Assembly: GCF_030272615.1 (NCBI RefSeq)
Contig: NC_081405.1
Coordinates: 608,518,677-608,582,676, forward strand
From: Cryptomeria japonica
Lineage: Eukaryota; Streptophyta; Pinopsida; Cupressales; Cupressaceae
Length of the DNA: 64,000 nt
Direction: 5' to 3'
The translations under genes and the position numbers were made by a program. This document shows positions 46,364 to 56,460 of this stretch, one piece after another; position 1 is the first letter of the stretch; each line of letters starts with the position of its first letter. A model generated the notes under the pieces. That model was given only the letters and a program-made list of their open reading frames with translations. It did no database searches and had not been told where the DNA came from.

Positions 46364-47257
46364 TGTAAGGATGTTAAGTAGCGGAAACAACTTCCTACAC
46401 TAACCTTGAGAGGAGGGTAATGCAAAACTTTTTCAGATCATTACAACAGTTACAGAAAATAGAAATAGATATAAAAGCATTCATACCACAACACAGTGAT
46501 TTACGTGGGGAAAACCCTTTCGGGAGAAAAACCCCACCCTCCAAAAGCAGCTCAATATTTTATTCAGTAATCAAAACAGATTACAACATACTTGCAGAGC
46601 AAGCTCTTCGTAGGAGTACCACTAATCAGAGATTCAAAGGCAACTCAATAGCCATAAGACTCTTACACACAACCTCTATCTCTCACACCTCATAAATAGG
46701 AGATACAATACAAGAAACCGTCAAACGGTATTACAAAACCATGGGCTAAAACCACCCAATAAGGTGTAGCCGACCTTATCTCCCTTCTAGATGCCCTATG
46801 ACATGTTAAAGAACACATCAACACGTGTCGCTCCCTTTTTACAGCTCATTTATGTATTCGATACAAATTATTTTTCCTATTTCAGGAGTACAAACTTCCG
46901 GAGGCCATAACTTGAGAACCGGATGTCCGATTGACGAACCGTTTGAAGCGCCGGAAAGCTCGCGAAGTGCTCTATCACCTCATAATCCACTTTGCCAGTT
47001 ACGGAAACTTTTCAGGGCGTTTCGGAGCCTCTAAAGTCCCCAAAATTAAGTTTAAACATTTTATTGCACCCCTCCAAGATGAAAACTTTAATATCTTCAA
47101 AACTAGCTGTGACCTTCCGACGCAACTTTACCGGAATGCTTATCTAGCCAACCAGAAGCTTCAGGGAGAGTTTCGCACCATTTCGTGCTCAAATAAAAAC
47201 TTACTATAAATAGTAACCTCGCATAAATGAAAGGTTGAGACACCATTTTTCCCAACA
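46364..47257 (-). repeat. Copia-2 3' LTR (894 bp)
   Basis: TGTAAGG...CCCAACA on the plus strand. It contains the shared Copia motif at about 46503-46537 (ACGTGGGGAAAACCC...GGAGAAAAACCCC). Frames at 46420-46695, 46825-47034 and 46931-47209 recur in both LTRs and are not genes. Confidence 0.9.
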
Positions 47258-47269
47258 AATCTCCCACTT
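47258..47269 (-). promoter_or_regulatory. Copia-2 polypurine tract
   Basis: AAGTGGGAGATT on the minus strand, directly before the 3' LTR. It is a little less pure than usual. Confidence 0.65.
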
Positions 47270-47313
47270 GTCGAACACCTTGCAAGAGCGGAAGGGAATG
47301 TCAACACAATGAA

Positions 47314-48780
47314 TCAATTGCTAGGGGCCATAAGGCCCATAGACTCTAAACACCATCTGAACTTCTCTGTGCTCACAGCCTTAGTTAAAGCATCTGCAAC
47401 ATTCATCAAAGTTTCCACCTTAACCAGCTTCACCCTACCATCTTCGACCATATCTCTAACAAAATGATACTGAACATCAATATGTTTGGTCCGGGCATGA
47501 AATGTCGGGTTCTTAGCTAGGCTAATTGCACTCTGACTGTCACAGTAAACTGTCACTGTACCTTGTTTTATTCCAATATCTGAGCACAGTCTCTTAAGCC
47601 AAATGGCCTCTTTACAAGAATGAGTAGCTGCCATATACTCTACTTCAGTAGTGGATAGAGCAACCACAGCCTGTCGCTTACTCATCCAACTAATTGCACC
47701 ACCAAACAAAGTAAACACATAAGCACTAGTGGATCTTCTGCTATCAATATCACCTGCCCAATCTGAATCCACATAACCATGGATATCAAGGGAAGTCATG
47801 TCTCCAACTGAATTACCATGATAACACAAAGAATACTCTGAAGTACCCTTCAAATATCTGAAGACTCTTTTGACTGCATCCCAATGAACTCTACCAGGAT
47901 TAGACATATATCTAGAAAGTACTCCCACTGCTTGGGCAATGTCTGGTCTAGTACAGACCATAGCATACATCAAGCTTCCAACCGCACTTTGGTAAGGCAC
48001 TCTGCTCATGTCTTCCATCTCCAATGGGGATGTAGGACAATCTGAAATAGATAGTTTCATTCCAACTGTAAAAGGAACACTCAATGGTCTACAATTCTGC
48101 ATGTTGAACCTCTGTAACACTGAATTCACATACTTACTCTGGCCTAGCCATAGCTTTCTGTTCACCCTATCTCTTCTAATTTCCATCCCAAGAATGTGCT
48201 TTGCTGCACCAAGATCTTTCATTTCAAATTTAGCAGCGAGCTGAGACTTCAGTTCTGAAATCATACCTTTCCCTTTACCAATGAATAACATATCATCAAC
48301 ATACAATGCAATGAATAAGAAATGATCACCATAAGATTTATAATAAACACAATGATCTGATTTAGAACGTTCAAATCCCAAACTCAACACATATGTATCA
48401 AATTTCTGGTACCACATCCTACGACTTTGTTTGAGGCCATACAAAGATTTCTTCAATTTACAGACCAAATTACTTTTGCCTTTCACCACATAGTGCTCTG
48501 GCTGTGTCATATAAATATCTTCCTCCAAATCACCATGAAGGAAAGCAGTTTTCACATCCATTTGTTCAGCCTCTAAATCATAAGCAGTAGCAATAGAAAG
48601 AAAAAATCTAATGGACGTCATTTTTGCAACAGGAGAAAATATCTCACCGTAATCAACACCCTCAACCTGAGAGTAGCCTTTTGCAACCAACCTTGCTTTA
48701 TACTTCTCAATGCTTCCATCTGAACCAATCTTTTTCTTGAACACCCATTTACAACCAACAGGTTTTCGTCCTTTAGGCAA
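47314..48780 (-). pseudogene. Copia-2 reverse transcriptase and RNase H
   Basis: A 488-codon open frame. Its start is set by a TGA just upstream (about 48781-48795) where Trp (TGG) is expected in 'NDTWDLVPLP'-type sequence, so it is really the continuation of the polyprotein. RT motifs: 'KWVFKKKIGSDG', 'VAKGYSQVEGVDY', '[18 protein letters not shown]', 'LYGLKQSRRMWYQKF' and YVDD ('IALYVDDMLF'), all intact. RNase H: 'GYVDSDWAGDIDSRRSTS', 'STTEVEYMAATHS', 'YCDSQSAI', 'HARTKHIDVQYHFVRD'. The enzymatic residues I can see are present. Confidence 0.9.
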
Positions 48781-48792
48781 TGGTACAAGATC

Positions 48793-49937
48793 TCATGTAT
48801 CATTCTTTTTCAAAGCTGCCATTTCTTCCTCCATAGCAATATTCCAGGATTCTGCATCATTCATACCCAATGCCTCTTCTACAGATTTCGGTTCATCCAC
48901 ACTAGTATTCAGAGCAAAAATACATCTCCAATCATCAGGTGAATACCTTTCAGGTGGTTTTCTATGTCTTGTAGACCTTCGAACAAGCTGAGTTGGAGGT
49001 TCTTTCTCCTCTTCTGAAGATTCAGAGCTAGATGAGCTCTCCTCAAATTCTTGCCTATCTAGGGGTCTCGATTCAACTCTTTCAGGTGTAGAAGGAAGTT
49101 GAATCACATCTTCTTTTTTAGTCTGTTCTGGCTGCAATGTAACAGAAGGAGACTTAATTTCTCTAAAATAACACTTCTACTGTGAATTACCTTTTGTGCA
49201 ACAGGGTCCCAAAGCTTGTATCCTTTCACACCATAACTATACCCGATGAAGATACATTTCACAGCCTTGTTCTCCAACTTTGTTCGCTTCTCCTTTGGCA
49301 CATGTGCATATGCCTCGCAACCAAAAACTCTAAGATGTCTCAATGAAGGCTTGTGACCTGACCATGCTTCCATAGGCCTTTTATCAACAAGAGCTGATGT
49401 AGGAGACCTGTTAATCAGGTAGCAAGCAGTGGCAACAGCTTCAGCCCAAAACTTTTGTCCAAGACCAACACCACTCAACATACTCCTAGCCTTCTCCATT
49501 AGTGTCCTGTTCATTCTTTCTGCAACTCCATTCTGCTGTGGAGAATATAGAGTTGTCTTCTGCCTGTTAATTCCACAGTCTTTACAAACTCTATCAAAAT
49601 CATTAGAGAAAAACTCACCGCCATTATCAGTTCTCAAGCATTTTATTTTCTTTCCAGTCTGCAACTCAACCATTGCTTTAAATTCTTTAAAACGACTAAA
49701 AACTTCCGATTTACTCTTTAGAAAATATACCCATGTCCTTCTACTAAAATCATCAATAAATGAAACATAATATGTGGATTTTCCAATCGAAGAGACATCT
49801 ACTGGACCAAACACATCAGAATGGATAAGATCCAAAACACCACAAGTTTTATGAGAACTCGAGTAAAACTGAACGCGGTTTTGTTTTCCATAAATGCAAT
49901 GCTCACAGAAATCAAAGTCAAGATTACAGTCATTCAA
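48793..49937 (-). pseudogene. Copia-2 integrase core and linker
   Basis: The integrase catalytic residues are intact: 'LIHSDVFGP' (first Asp), 'CLRTDNGGEF' (second Asp) and 'NGVAERMNRT' (Glu). It starts at the HHCC Cys pair 'FCEHCIYGKQ'. A frameshift near 49160 moves the reading frame into an acidic Ser/Glu linker (48793-49137, 'SSSSSESSEEEKE') that leads to the RT. A second frameshift in an A-run near 49940-49960 separates it from the protease/pre-integrase part. Confidence 0.9.
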
Positions 49938-49941
49938 ACCT

Positions 49942-50973
49942 TCAACAAGGTTTTTTATTTTTCAAGGTCCTTAGACCCTTTTCTCCAATGTGGCCAAGTC
50001 TCTGGTGCCATAACATAGTCTTCTCTGCAGGTAACTTTGCTTCAGACGAAAGAGCACCCTTAGGTACCCAAAAACCATTTCCATCTGCTGAAGGTGAAAC
50101 CTTCAAGTCTTCCAGTGAAGTATCCGCAGATTTACTTTTTACAGAAGTGCTATTACACTCAACAGTGTATGCTTCAAGCTTATACAAAGTGCCAAACCTG
50201 ACACCTCTAGCAACTACCATAGCACCCTTAATCATCTTACATCCTGCTTCAGAAAAGACTACCTGCACACCCGCATCTATCAGTTTGCTCACAGATAACA
50301 AGTTTCATTTTAATCCAGGGATATGCAGCACACCATTAATCCTTTTTATTCTACCATCAGAAAACCTGATTCTAACTTTACCTCGACCAACAATGTCTAG
50401 ATGTGAATCATCACCCAAGTACACCTTACCTCCATTAAATCCTTCATATTCAGAAAACCAATCTCTATTGGAAGTCATATGAAAAGATGCCCCTGAGTCA
50501 ATTAGCCAGGCATCATTACCTGTATGAGTCACCAAAGCCGCAATAAATGCATCGCCATCTTCCTTGTCGGACTCAGAATCAGAATCAAACTTTTTCTTTT
50601 TCTTCTTCTTTTCTTCTTTGCAGTCCTTACGGATGTGACCCGGTTTACCGCAATTCCAGCAAATGACTTTGGACTTTCCAGGAGATTTCGATCTCCCTTT
50701 GGATTTGGACTTTCCGCGCTTCTCATTCTTCTTGCCTTTCTCCTTAGGTCTTCCATGAACGGTTAGGGCTTCCTTTGAACTGATGGATACCTTCCTTCGC
50801 ATCTCTTCACCGAGTAGGGCACCCACCACGTCTTCAGATTTCAAAACAACAGAAGTACTACCGATAGCCATAACAAGAGAATCCCACGAATCGGGCAAAG
50901 AACAAAGCAAGATCTGACATTTCTCCTCCTCATCCATCTTAACACCGACGGATACTAATTGAGCCACAATCAT
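49942..50973 (-). pseudogene. Copia-2 gag C-terminus, protease, pre-integrase
   Basis: Two frames (50305-50973 and 49942-50301) with one TGA between them, where Arg (CGA) is likely. They hold the gag end, a perfect CCHC knuckle 'CWNCGKPGHIRKDC', a Lys-rich stretch, the retropepsin site 'AWLIDSGASFHMT', and the GAG-pre-integrase motif 'LWHQRLGHIGEKGL'. All key residues are present. Confidence 0.9.
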
Positions 50974-51000
50974 ATTGAATGCTTCTAGGTGGTCTGCAAT

Positions 51001-51357
51001 TCATCCACCCTCTTCCATCTTCAAGGAATACAATTTCTTTCTTAAGAAAATTTGATTTAATAAATATTTCACTTGATACATCTCACCAAGCTTAGTCCAT
51101 AGCTTCTTTGCAGAGTTTTCTTCATGGACATTGATTAGAACAGAGTCTGCCAGGCACAGTCTGATTAGACCCTTGGCTTTTCGGTCCATAACATCATACT
51201 GAGCTGCTGCAGTAGGATCTGAGGGTCTTTGGACATTCGCATCAACAGCATCCCAAAGATCTCGATCTATTAGCAGATCTTCCATCTTCAGCTTCCACAT
51301 CTCAAAATTACTTCCGTTAAATTTCTCCACCTCTATTCTCCCTGACGAACTCGCCAT
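51001..51357 (-). pseudogene. Copia-2 gag N-terminus
   Basis: The ATG at 51357 (MASSSGRIEVEKFNGSNF) starts the polyprotein. 'FEMWKLKMEDLLI', 'ARGLIRLCLAD'-like and 'LWTKLGEMYQVK' positions match the Tnt1/Tork type gag. A TGA at about 50998-51000, probably from Ser, ends the frame, and coding continues at 50973. Confidence 0.9.
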
Positions 51358-51467
51358 CTGAATATTCCTGCAACAAGATCAAAAAGTGTCTTCTGCACAA
51401 GCTCCCACTCAAATCTGGATTAGTTCAAAAAACCCAACTGCCCACAATTGAAACCAAAGGTGATCAG

Positions 51468-51480
51468 GCTCTGATACCAC
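51468..51480 (-). promoter_or_regulatory. Copia-2 primer-binding site (tRNAi-Met)
   Basis: GTGGTATCAGAGC on the minus strand, one base from the 5' LTR end. Confidence 0.9.
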
Positions 51481-51481
51481 T

Positions 51482-52375
51482 TGTAAGGAAGTTAAGTAGC
51501 AGAAACAACTTCCTACACTAACCTTGAGAGGAGGGTAATGCAAAACTTTTTCAGATCATTACAACAGTTACAGAAAATAGAAATAGATATAAAAGCATTC
51601 ATACCACAACACAGTGATTTACGTGGGGAAAACCCTTTCCGGAGAAAAACCCCACCCTCCAAAAGCAGCTCAATATTTTATTCAGTAATCAAAACAAATT
51701 ACAACATACTTGCAGAGCAAGCTCTTCGTAGGAGTACCACTAATCAGAGATTCAGAGGCAACTCAATAGCCATAAGACTCTTACACACAACCTCTATCTC
51801 TCACACCTCATAAATAGGAGATACAATACAAGAAACCGTCAAACGGTATTACAAAACCATGGGCTAAAACCACCCAATAAGGTGTAGCCGACCTTATCTC
51901 CCTTCTAGATGCCCTATGACATGTTAAAGAACACATCAACACGTGTCGCTCCCTTTTTATAGCTCATTTATGTATTCGATACAAATTATTTTTCCTATTT
52001 CAGGAGTACAAACTTCCGGAGGCCATAACTTGAGAACCGGGTGTCCGATTGACGAACCGTTTGAAGCGCCGGAAAGCTCGCGAAGTGCTCTATCACCTCG
52101 TAACCTTCTTCGCCGGTTACGGAAACTTTTCAGGGCGTTTCGGAGCCTCTAAATTCCCCAAAATTAAGTTTAAACATTTTATTGCACCCCTCCAAGACGA
52201 AAACTTTAATATCTTCAAAACTAGTTGTGACCTTGCGACACAACTTTATCGGAATGCTTATCTAGCCAACCAGAAGCTTCAGGGAGAGTTTCGCACCATT
52301 TCGTGCTCAAATAAAAACTTACTATAAATAGTAACCTCGCATAAATGCAAGGTTGAGACACCATTTTTCCCAACA
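51482..52375 (-). repeat. Copia-2 5' LTR (894 bp)
   Basis: Same length as the 3' LTR; about 20 substitutions, six of them clustered at about 52099-52118. Followed by target-site duplication GTTAT at 52376-52380. Confidence 0.9.
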
Positions 52376-52380
52376 GTTAT

Positions 52381-52861
52381 AAGGGAAATTATTTTAAAAG
52401 GGGTAGGTTTATTTAAAATATTTATATGTTGGAAATGGGAGATATGGCTGATTCCCAAAATCATTTGGTTTTAAGCCAAATTGGGAAAAAATTGTGTATA
52501 AAAGGGGGTTAGCTTAGGAGTTTGAGTTAATGGTGAGTTGTGAGAGAATTTTCTTCGAGAGTTTGAGTGTTCAAGTCTATGCATCAGAGGAGATTCATAC
52601 CATTGCACTTGAAGGAGAAGAACTTTGTAACTCTTGTAATCGAGAGACTTGAAACTTTGTCTAGTTGAAGGCCTTGTAACTACTTTTGGAGCATAATCAA
52701 GGATCACTCACTCCATTGGAGAGGGACTCAAAGACGTAGCCATATTGGTGACCTCCATTATCAACTCATGTTCTTGTCTTCTCTCTTCTTTCTCTCTTTT
52801 GTTAAATTCATTGCTTTATTATTTTTGTATTTCTTTAAGCATTTCAATTATGCTTTAAAAT
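52381..52861 (+). repeat. Gypsy LTR-2, middle piece
   Basis: Continues LTR-2 after the Copia-2 target-site duplication with AAGGGAAATT and includes the TATA box (52497-52503). Its last five bases AAAAT (52857-52861) are the target-site duplication of the next insertion. Confidence 0.85.
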
Positions 52862-53466
52862 TGATGCAGGAGCATCCCCGGTCGATGAGCAATCTTGCAT
52901 CAACCAAAAAAAATTTCCTTTCTTGTTTAGTTCATTGTGCAGTTTCAATATTCTTATCGATATGTATCGGTAGTTGCTTGTTCTTCATGGCAAATCTTGT
53001 TTGCAGTTTCTTGGCAGTTTGACGCGGTTGATTCAAGATTTCTAGTTCATTTGGGTTCTTCTATGGTCATTTATTGCTTCCGGTTGGTTGTTTCTAGGTT
53101 TCTAGGATAGTTCTTGTGCTTACCGATTGGTTTTCCTTCATTACCAGTGTGATTCTTGGCATGTGGATCTATCTTGGATCTTGTCAGATGTTCCTTGGCA
53201 TGTGGCCGACCTTCCTACTGATTTGGTTGATTCCTAGAGTCCCAGTTGGATTGTATCTAACTTGAAGCCTTCATGTAACCTGTTAACTACCAGATGTTCT
53301 TTAATGATAATCTGATGATTACTGCATGATTTTCAGAAGTTCTATGGCATGGATATGATCTGTTTGTATGAATTTGTTATGTTTTCTTACTTCTTTCGTT
53401 GTGTCTCTCTTGCTGCATAAGTTGATTGACTCTTTTGAGGGTTTTTAATTGGTTATGGCTTCATAA
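52862..53466 (+). repeat. 5' LTR of the gag-only element (605 bp, TATA lost)
   Basis: Compared with the 3' LTR it lacks about 210 bases after CCTACTGATT, exactly the part that holds the TATA box. It has about 30 extra bases near 53290-53325. Without the TATA box this LTR cannot drive the element. Confidence 0.75.
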
Positions 53467-53468
53467 AT

Positions 53469-53480
53469 TGGTATCAGAGC
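53469..53480 (+). promoter_or_regulatory. Primer-binding site of the gag-only element
   Basis: TGGTATCAGAGC, a perfect initiator tRNA-Met site, shortly after the LTR end. Confidence 0.85.
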
Positions 53481-53499
53481 TGGTTATGGACTGGCTGGT

Positions 53500-54595
53500 G
53501 GAAGAATCATTTGCGAGAATTGAGGCATTCCTTGAGGTGGATAGATTTATTAGAGGCAAGCTGCATGGGTGATCAATAGATCACCGAGGGGAGGCAATTG
53601 AAACTAGTAGTCAGATCATTGAGTTAAGGCAGTTTGCTGGAGTGGAAGGAGAGATGAATCTGAGGAGAACAAACCCCCAGAGGGTAGAGCAAATGATGGA
53701 AGACTTCAAGAATGAAGTGAGGAATGAAATCCATAATGTTTTGGCTAGTTTGTGAAGAAACCCAGACTCTGAGGATGAGTATGAGGAAGCCAGTGAAGAG
53801 CTTGTGGAAGCTAAAGGACCGAAAGATGAGAGAGAGGAAAGATTCCTAAGAGTAGTGGCGCAAGCAAATAAAGTGCATAAAGTTGATGTTTCTAACTATT
53901 TTGGAAAGCTGAACCTAGAGGATCTGATTGATTAGATCACAGAGTTGGAAGACTACTTTGAGTTTGAGGAAGTCAAGGACCCACAAAGAATTTGGTTGGC
54001 ACAAACCAAGTTGGAAGGGCATGCTAGCTTGTGGTGGAAAGAGTTGTAGAAAGACAGAGTGGAGAATGGTGAATTGAAGATCACCTGGTGGAGACAATTG
54101 GTTGCAAGATTGAAGGTCAAGTTCATACTAAGAGACTATGAACTGGAGATTTTCAAGAAGTTGCAGAACCTAAAACAAAGAAACATGACTGTGAAGGAAT
54201 ATACTGAGGAATTATATAAGGTGGTAATCTGATCTGGAAATAGAGAGATGGATAGAGAAACGATGGAAAGGTACATCAATGGACTTGCTTTTAAAATTCA
54301 AGATGAGATGAGTATGTTGAAGGTTTCAATAGTTGAAGAAGCTTACCATTATGCTTTGAAGGCTGTGGAGAAGGTGAGAAGAAGACAACTGAATAAGGGA
54401 AAGGAGAAGTTCAAGATGAATGATAGAATGAAGAAACTGGTTGAAGAAGAGGACTCAAATCGTAAGTGGAGTAAAGAAACGGAATAGAAGACACCAAGGA
54501 AGGGTAGCAGCAGTACTGGTAGATAATTTCTTGGAAAATGTTTCAAGTGTGGAGAAACTAGACATAGATCCTATGAATGTAAGTAAGGAATGGCA
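53500..54595 (+). pseudogene. Gag of the gag-only element
   Basis: Retrotrans_gag pattern across stops: 'LEDYFEFEEVKDPQRIWLAQTKLEGHASLWWKEL' (quoted in part: EGHASLWWKEL), 'LKVKFILRDYE', 'TVKEYTEELYK' and 'YINGLAFKIQDEM'. A basic tail (KVRRRQLNKGKEK) follows, then a perfect CCHC knuckle CFKCGETRHRSYEC at about 54541-54582. Stops occur at about 53578, 53754, 53935, 54046, 54232 and 54485, and a frameshift lies before the knuckle. It would form capsids for packaging. Confidence 0.75.
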
Positions 54596-55560
54596 AGAAG
54601 TTGTGTGGCAAGTGAAGAACCAGATGGTATTGAATCTGACTATGCACCGAAGCAAGGAGAATCTCTTATGTTCCGAAAAAAGGATATTAGATCTACTCAA
54701 AGGAGGAGTCTTTTCCAGACGGTATGCAAATCAAGTGGTAAGTGTTGTAAGGTCATTGTATATAGTGGAAGTACTGATAATTTAGTGTCAGAGGAGATGG
54801 TTGAGAAGCTTGGTTGAAGAGGCTTGAGCATCCTTGTCCTTATGGGATAAGTTGGTTACAAGATGATCACAAGGTAGAGATAAAGGAGCAATGTTGGGTG
54901 AGTTTCAAAATTGGGCCTTTCAGAGATGAATTTTTATGTGATATTGTGTCAATGAATGTTTTGCCATGTCTTGTTGGGAAAACCTTAGTAGTATGATAGA
55001 GGATCTATTTATGATTGTAGAAGAAACCTAGTTACTATTGAAAAGGATCGGCATAAGTTCACATTGATTTCTTTGAAGGAGGAAGAGAAGGAGGTGAAGA
55101 ATATGAGTCTTGAGAAAAGTTATAGGAAACCGGTGGTAGAGGTTATACCAGAAGGTTTCATAGAACTAGTTGTAGAGGTTTTGAAGAAAGATCTGATAGA
55201 ACCAGTCGCAGAGATTATACCAAAGGGTGAAATGAGTTGCAAAAGGGTTTGACAGTTGAGTTTGATGGACAAATGGAACCGAATGACAGGAAGCTGATGG
55301 TAATAAACCAGATACAACCTTATGGTAGAACCAAATCAGAATTGCAGAAACAAAGACAAAGTGCAGATCTAAAGAAAAAAAGGAGAAACAATGAGAGTCA
55401 TAGGTTAGAGAAACCGGTTGAAACACTAGAAGAGATAGAGTAGAGATTGACAGATAAAGAAGATGTTTGGATCAGAAATGAGCATGGGATCTTCATTCCA
55501 AATCCTTTTAGATGTCCATGAGTTTCCTCTCATGGAACATCTTTTTCTATCTAGGTTGTT
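54596..55560 (+). pseudogene. Damaged protease and unknown tail of the gag-only element
   Basis: 'GKCCKVIVYSGSTDNLVSEEMVEKLG' is the retropepsin strand (quoted in part: VIVYSGSTDNLVSEE; about 54745-54815). The catalytic Asp of D-S-G is replaced by Tyr. After 'EHPCPYGISWL' and 'CWVSFKIGPF' it passes to a Glu/Lys-rich region with three repeats of a 'PVVEVIPEG / LVVEVLKKDL / PVAEIIPKGE' theme (55135-55240). No RT motif follows. The last 100 bases before the LTR contain no clear polypurine tract. Confidence 0.65.
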
Positions 55561-56342
55561 TGATGCAAGAGCATCCCCAAATGATGAGCAATCTTGCATC
55601 AACAAAAAACATTTTCCTTGCTTATTTAGTTCTTTTTGTAGTTTCAGTATTCTTATCAGTATGTACCAGTAGTTTCTTGTTCTTCATGGAAGATATTGTT
55701 TGCAATTTCCTGGTAGTTCCATGTGGTTGATTCCAAATTTCTAGTTCATTTGGGTTCTTCTTCGGTCAGTTATCAGTTCCCGTTGGCTGTTTTTGGGTTT
55801 CTGGGATAGTTCTTGTACTTATCGGTTGGTTTTCCTTCATTACCGACGCAATTATTGGCGTGTGGATCCATCTTGGGTCTTGTCCGATGTTTCTTGGCAT
55901 GTGGCCGACCTTCCTACTGATTCACATCACTTGGTTGTTATTTTCCAGAAATATTTCTTAAATCTTAGGGCCGTCCTAATTAGACATTTCATTTTCTTGC
56001 ATTGGTGAATGTAATCTTTTGAGACCGACCCGGATATGTTCTGATGGGTATAAATATGGTGTTATGAAATCATTTGTAGGGGGCAGAGGAAGTAGAATTG
56101 AGAATAAGGATTTAGATTTGCATGTTGTGATCCGGTTGATTGTTAGAGTCCTAGTTGGATTGTATCTAGCTTGAAGCCTGCATGTAACTAGTTAACTACT
56201 GGATGATTGCCAGAAGTTCTATGGAGTGGATATGAAATGTTTGTATCAATTTGTTATATTTTCTTAGTGATTTTATTGTGTCTCTCTTGGTGCATAAGCT
56301 AGTTAACTCTTTTGATGGTTTTTACCGGTCATGGCTGCATAA
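55561..56342 (+). repeat. 3' LTR of the gag-only element (782 bp)
   Basis: The complete LTR form, with TATA box GTATAAATA (56048-56056). Its start forms an 11-bp inverted repeat: TTGATGCAAGA (55560-55570) and TCTTGCATCAA (55592-55602), with a 21-base loop. The 5' LTR has the same structure with one mismatch. Confidence 0.75.
56048..56056 (+). promoter_or_regulatory. TATA box in the gag-only element 3' LTR
   Basis: GTATAAATA in the context GGGTATAAATATGG. The corresponding part of the 5' LTR is deleted. Confidence 0.6.
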
Positions 56343-56418
56343 AAAATCCTTCAAGTTAATCGTTGTATAAGTTAACATTACACATGCAAGTGTCATAGAT
56401 CCTCACATAATCAGATCA
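56343..56418 (+). repeat. Gypsy LTR-2, last piece
   Basis: Resumes LTR-2 with AAAATCCTTCAAGTTAATCG and ends TCAGATCA. A strongly altered primer site (TGGAATAAAATC, 56421-56432) follows, so this LTR is also the 5' LTR of unit B. Confidence 0.85.
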
Positions 56419-56460
56419 AGTGGAATAAAATCTTGTTGTGACTAGTGTTTGCAGAGGTGA

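Larger units (their letters stand above)
46364..52375 (-). mobile_element. Copia-2: Tnt1/Tork-like LTR retrotransposon nested in Gypsy LTR-2
   Basis: A complete minus-strand Copia of 6012 bp with perfect target-site duplication GTTAT (46359-46363 and 52376-52380). The LTRs are 894 bp each and differ at about 20 positions by hand count. The interrupted LTR sequence resumes in register at 52381. Gag, protease, integrase, RT and RNase H are all present, with at least three nonsense codons and two frameshifts. Gag form and RT place it near the Tnt1/Tork lineage, distinct from Copia-1. Confidence 0.95.
52862..56342 (+). mobile_element. Gag-only non-autonomous LTR element nested in Gypsy LTR-2
   Basis: A 3481-bp element with target-site duplication AAAAT (52857-52861 and 56343-56347). 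LTRs are 52862-53466 and 55561-56342. The PBS for tRNAi-Met is intact. The internal region encodes a Gypsy gag, a zinc knuckle and a damaged protease, then goes to the 3' LTR with no RT, RNase H or integrase. This matches the class described in plants as TR-GAG elements, which depend on another element's enzymes. The ends (TGATGC...CATAA) are not the usual TG/CA, so the exact right end could shift by a few bases. Confidence 0.75.

Noticed and set aside
46420..47209. Frames repeated at 51538-52327 as a duplicated gene
   Set aside because: Both sets lie inside the two LTRs of Copia-2 and contain no protein motif.
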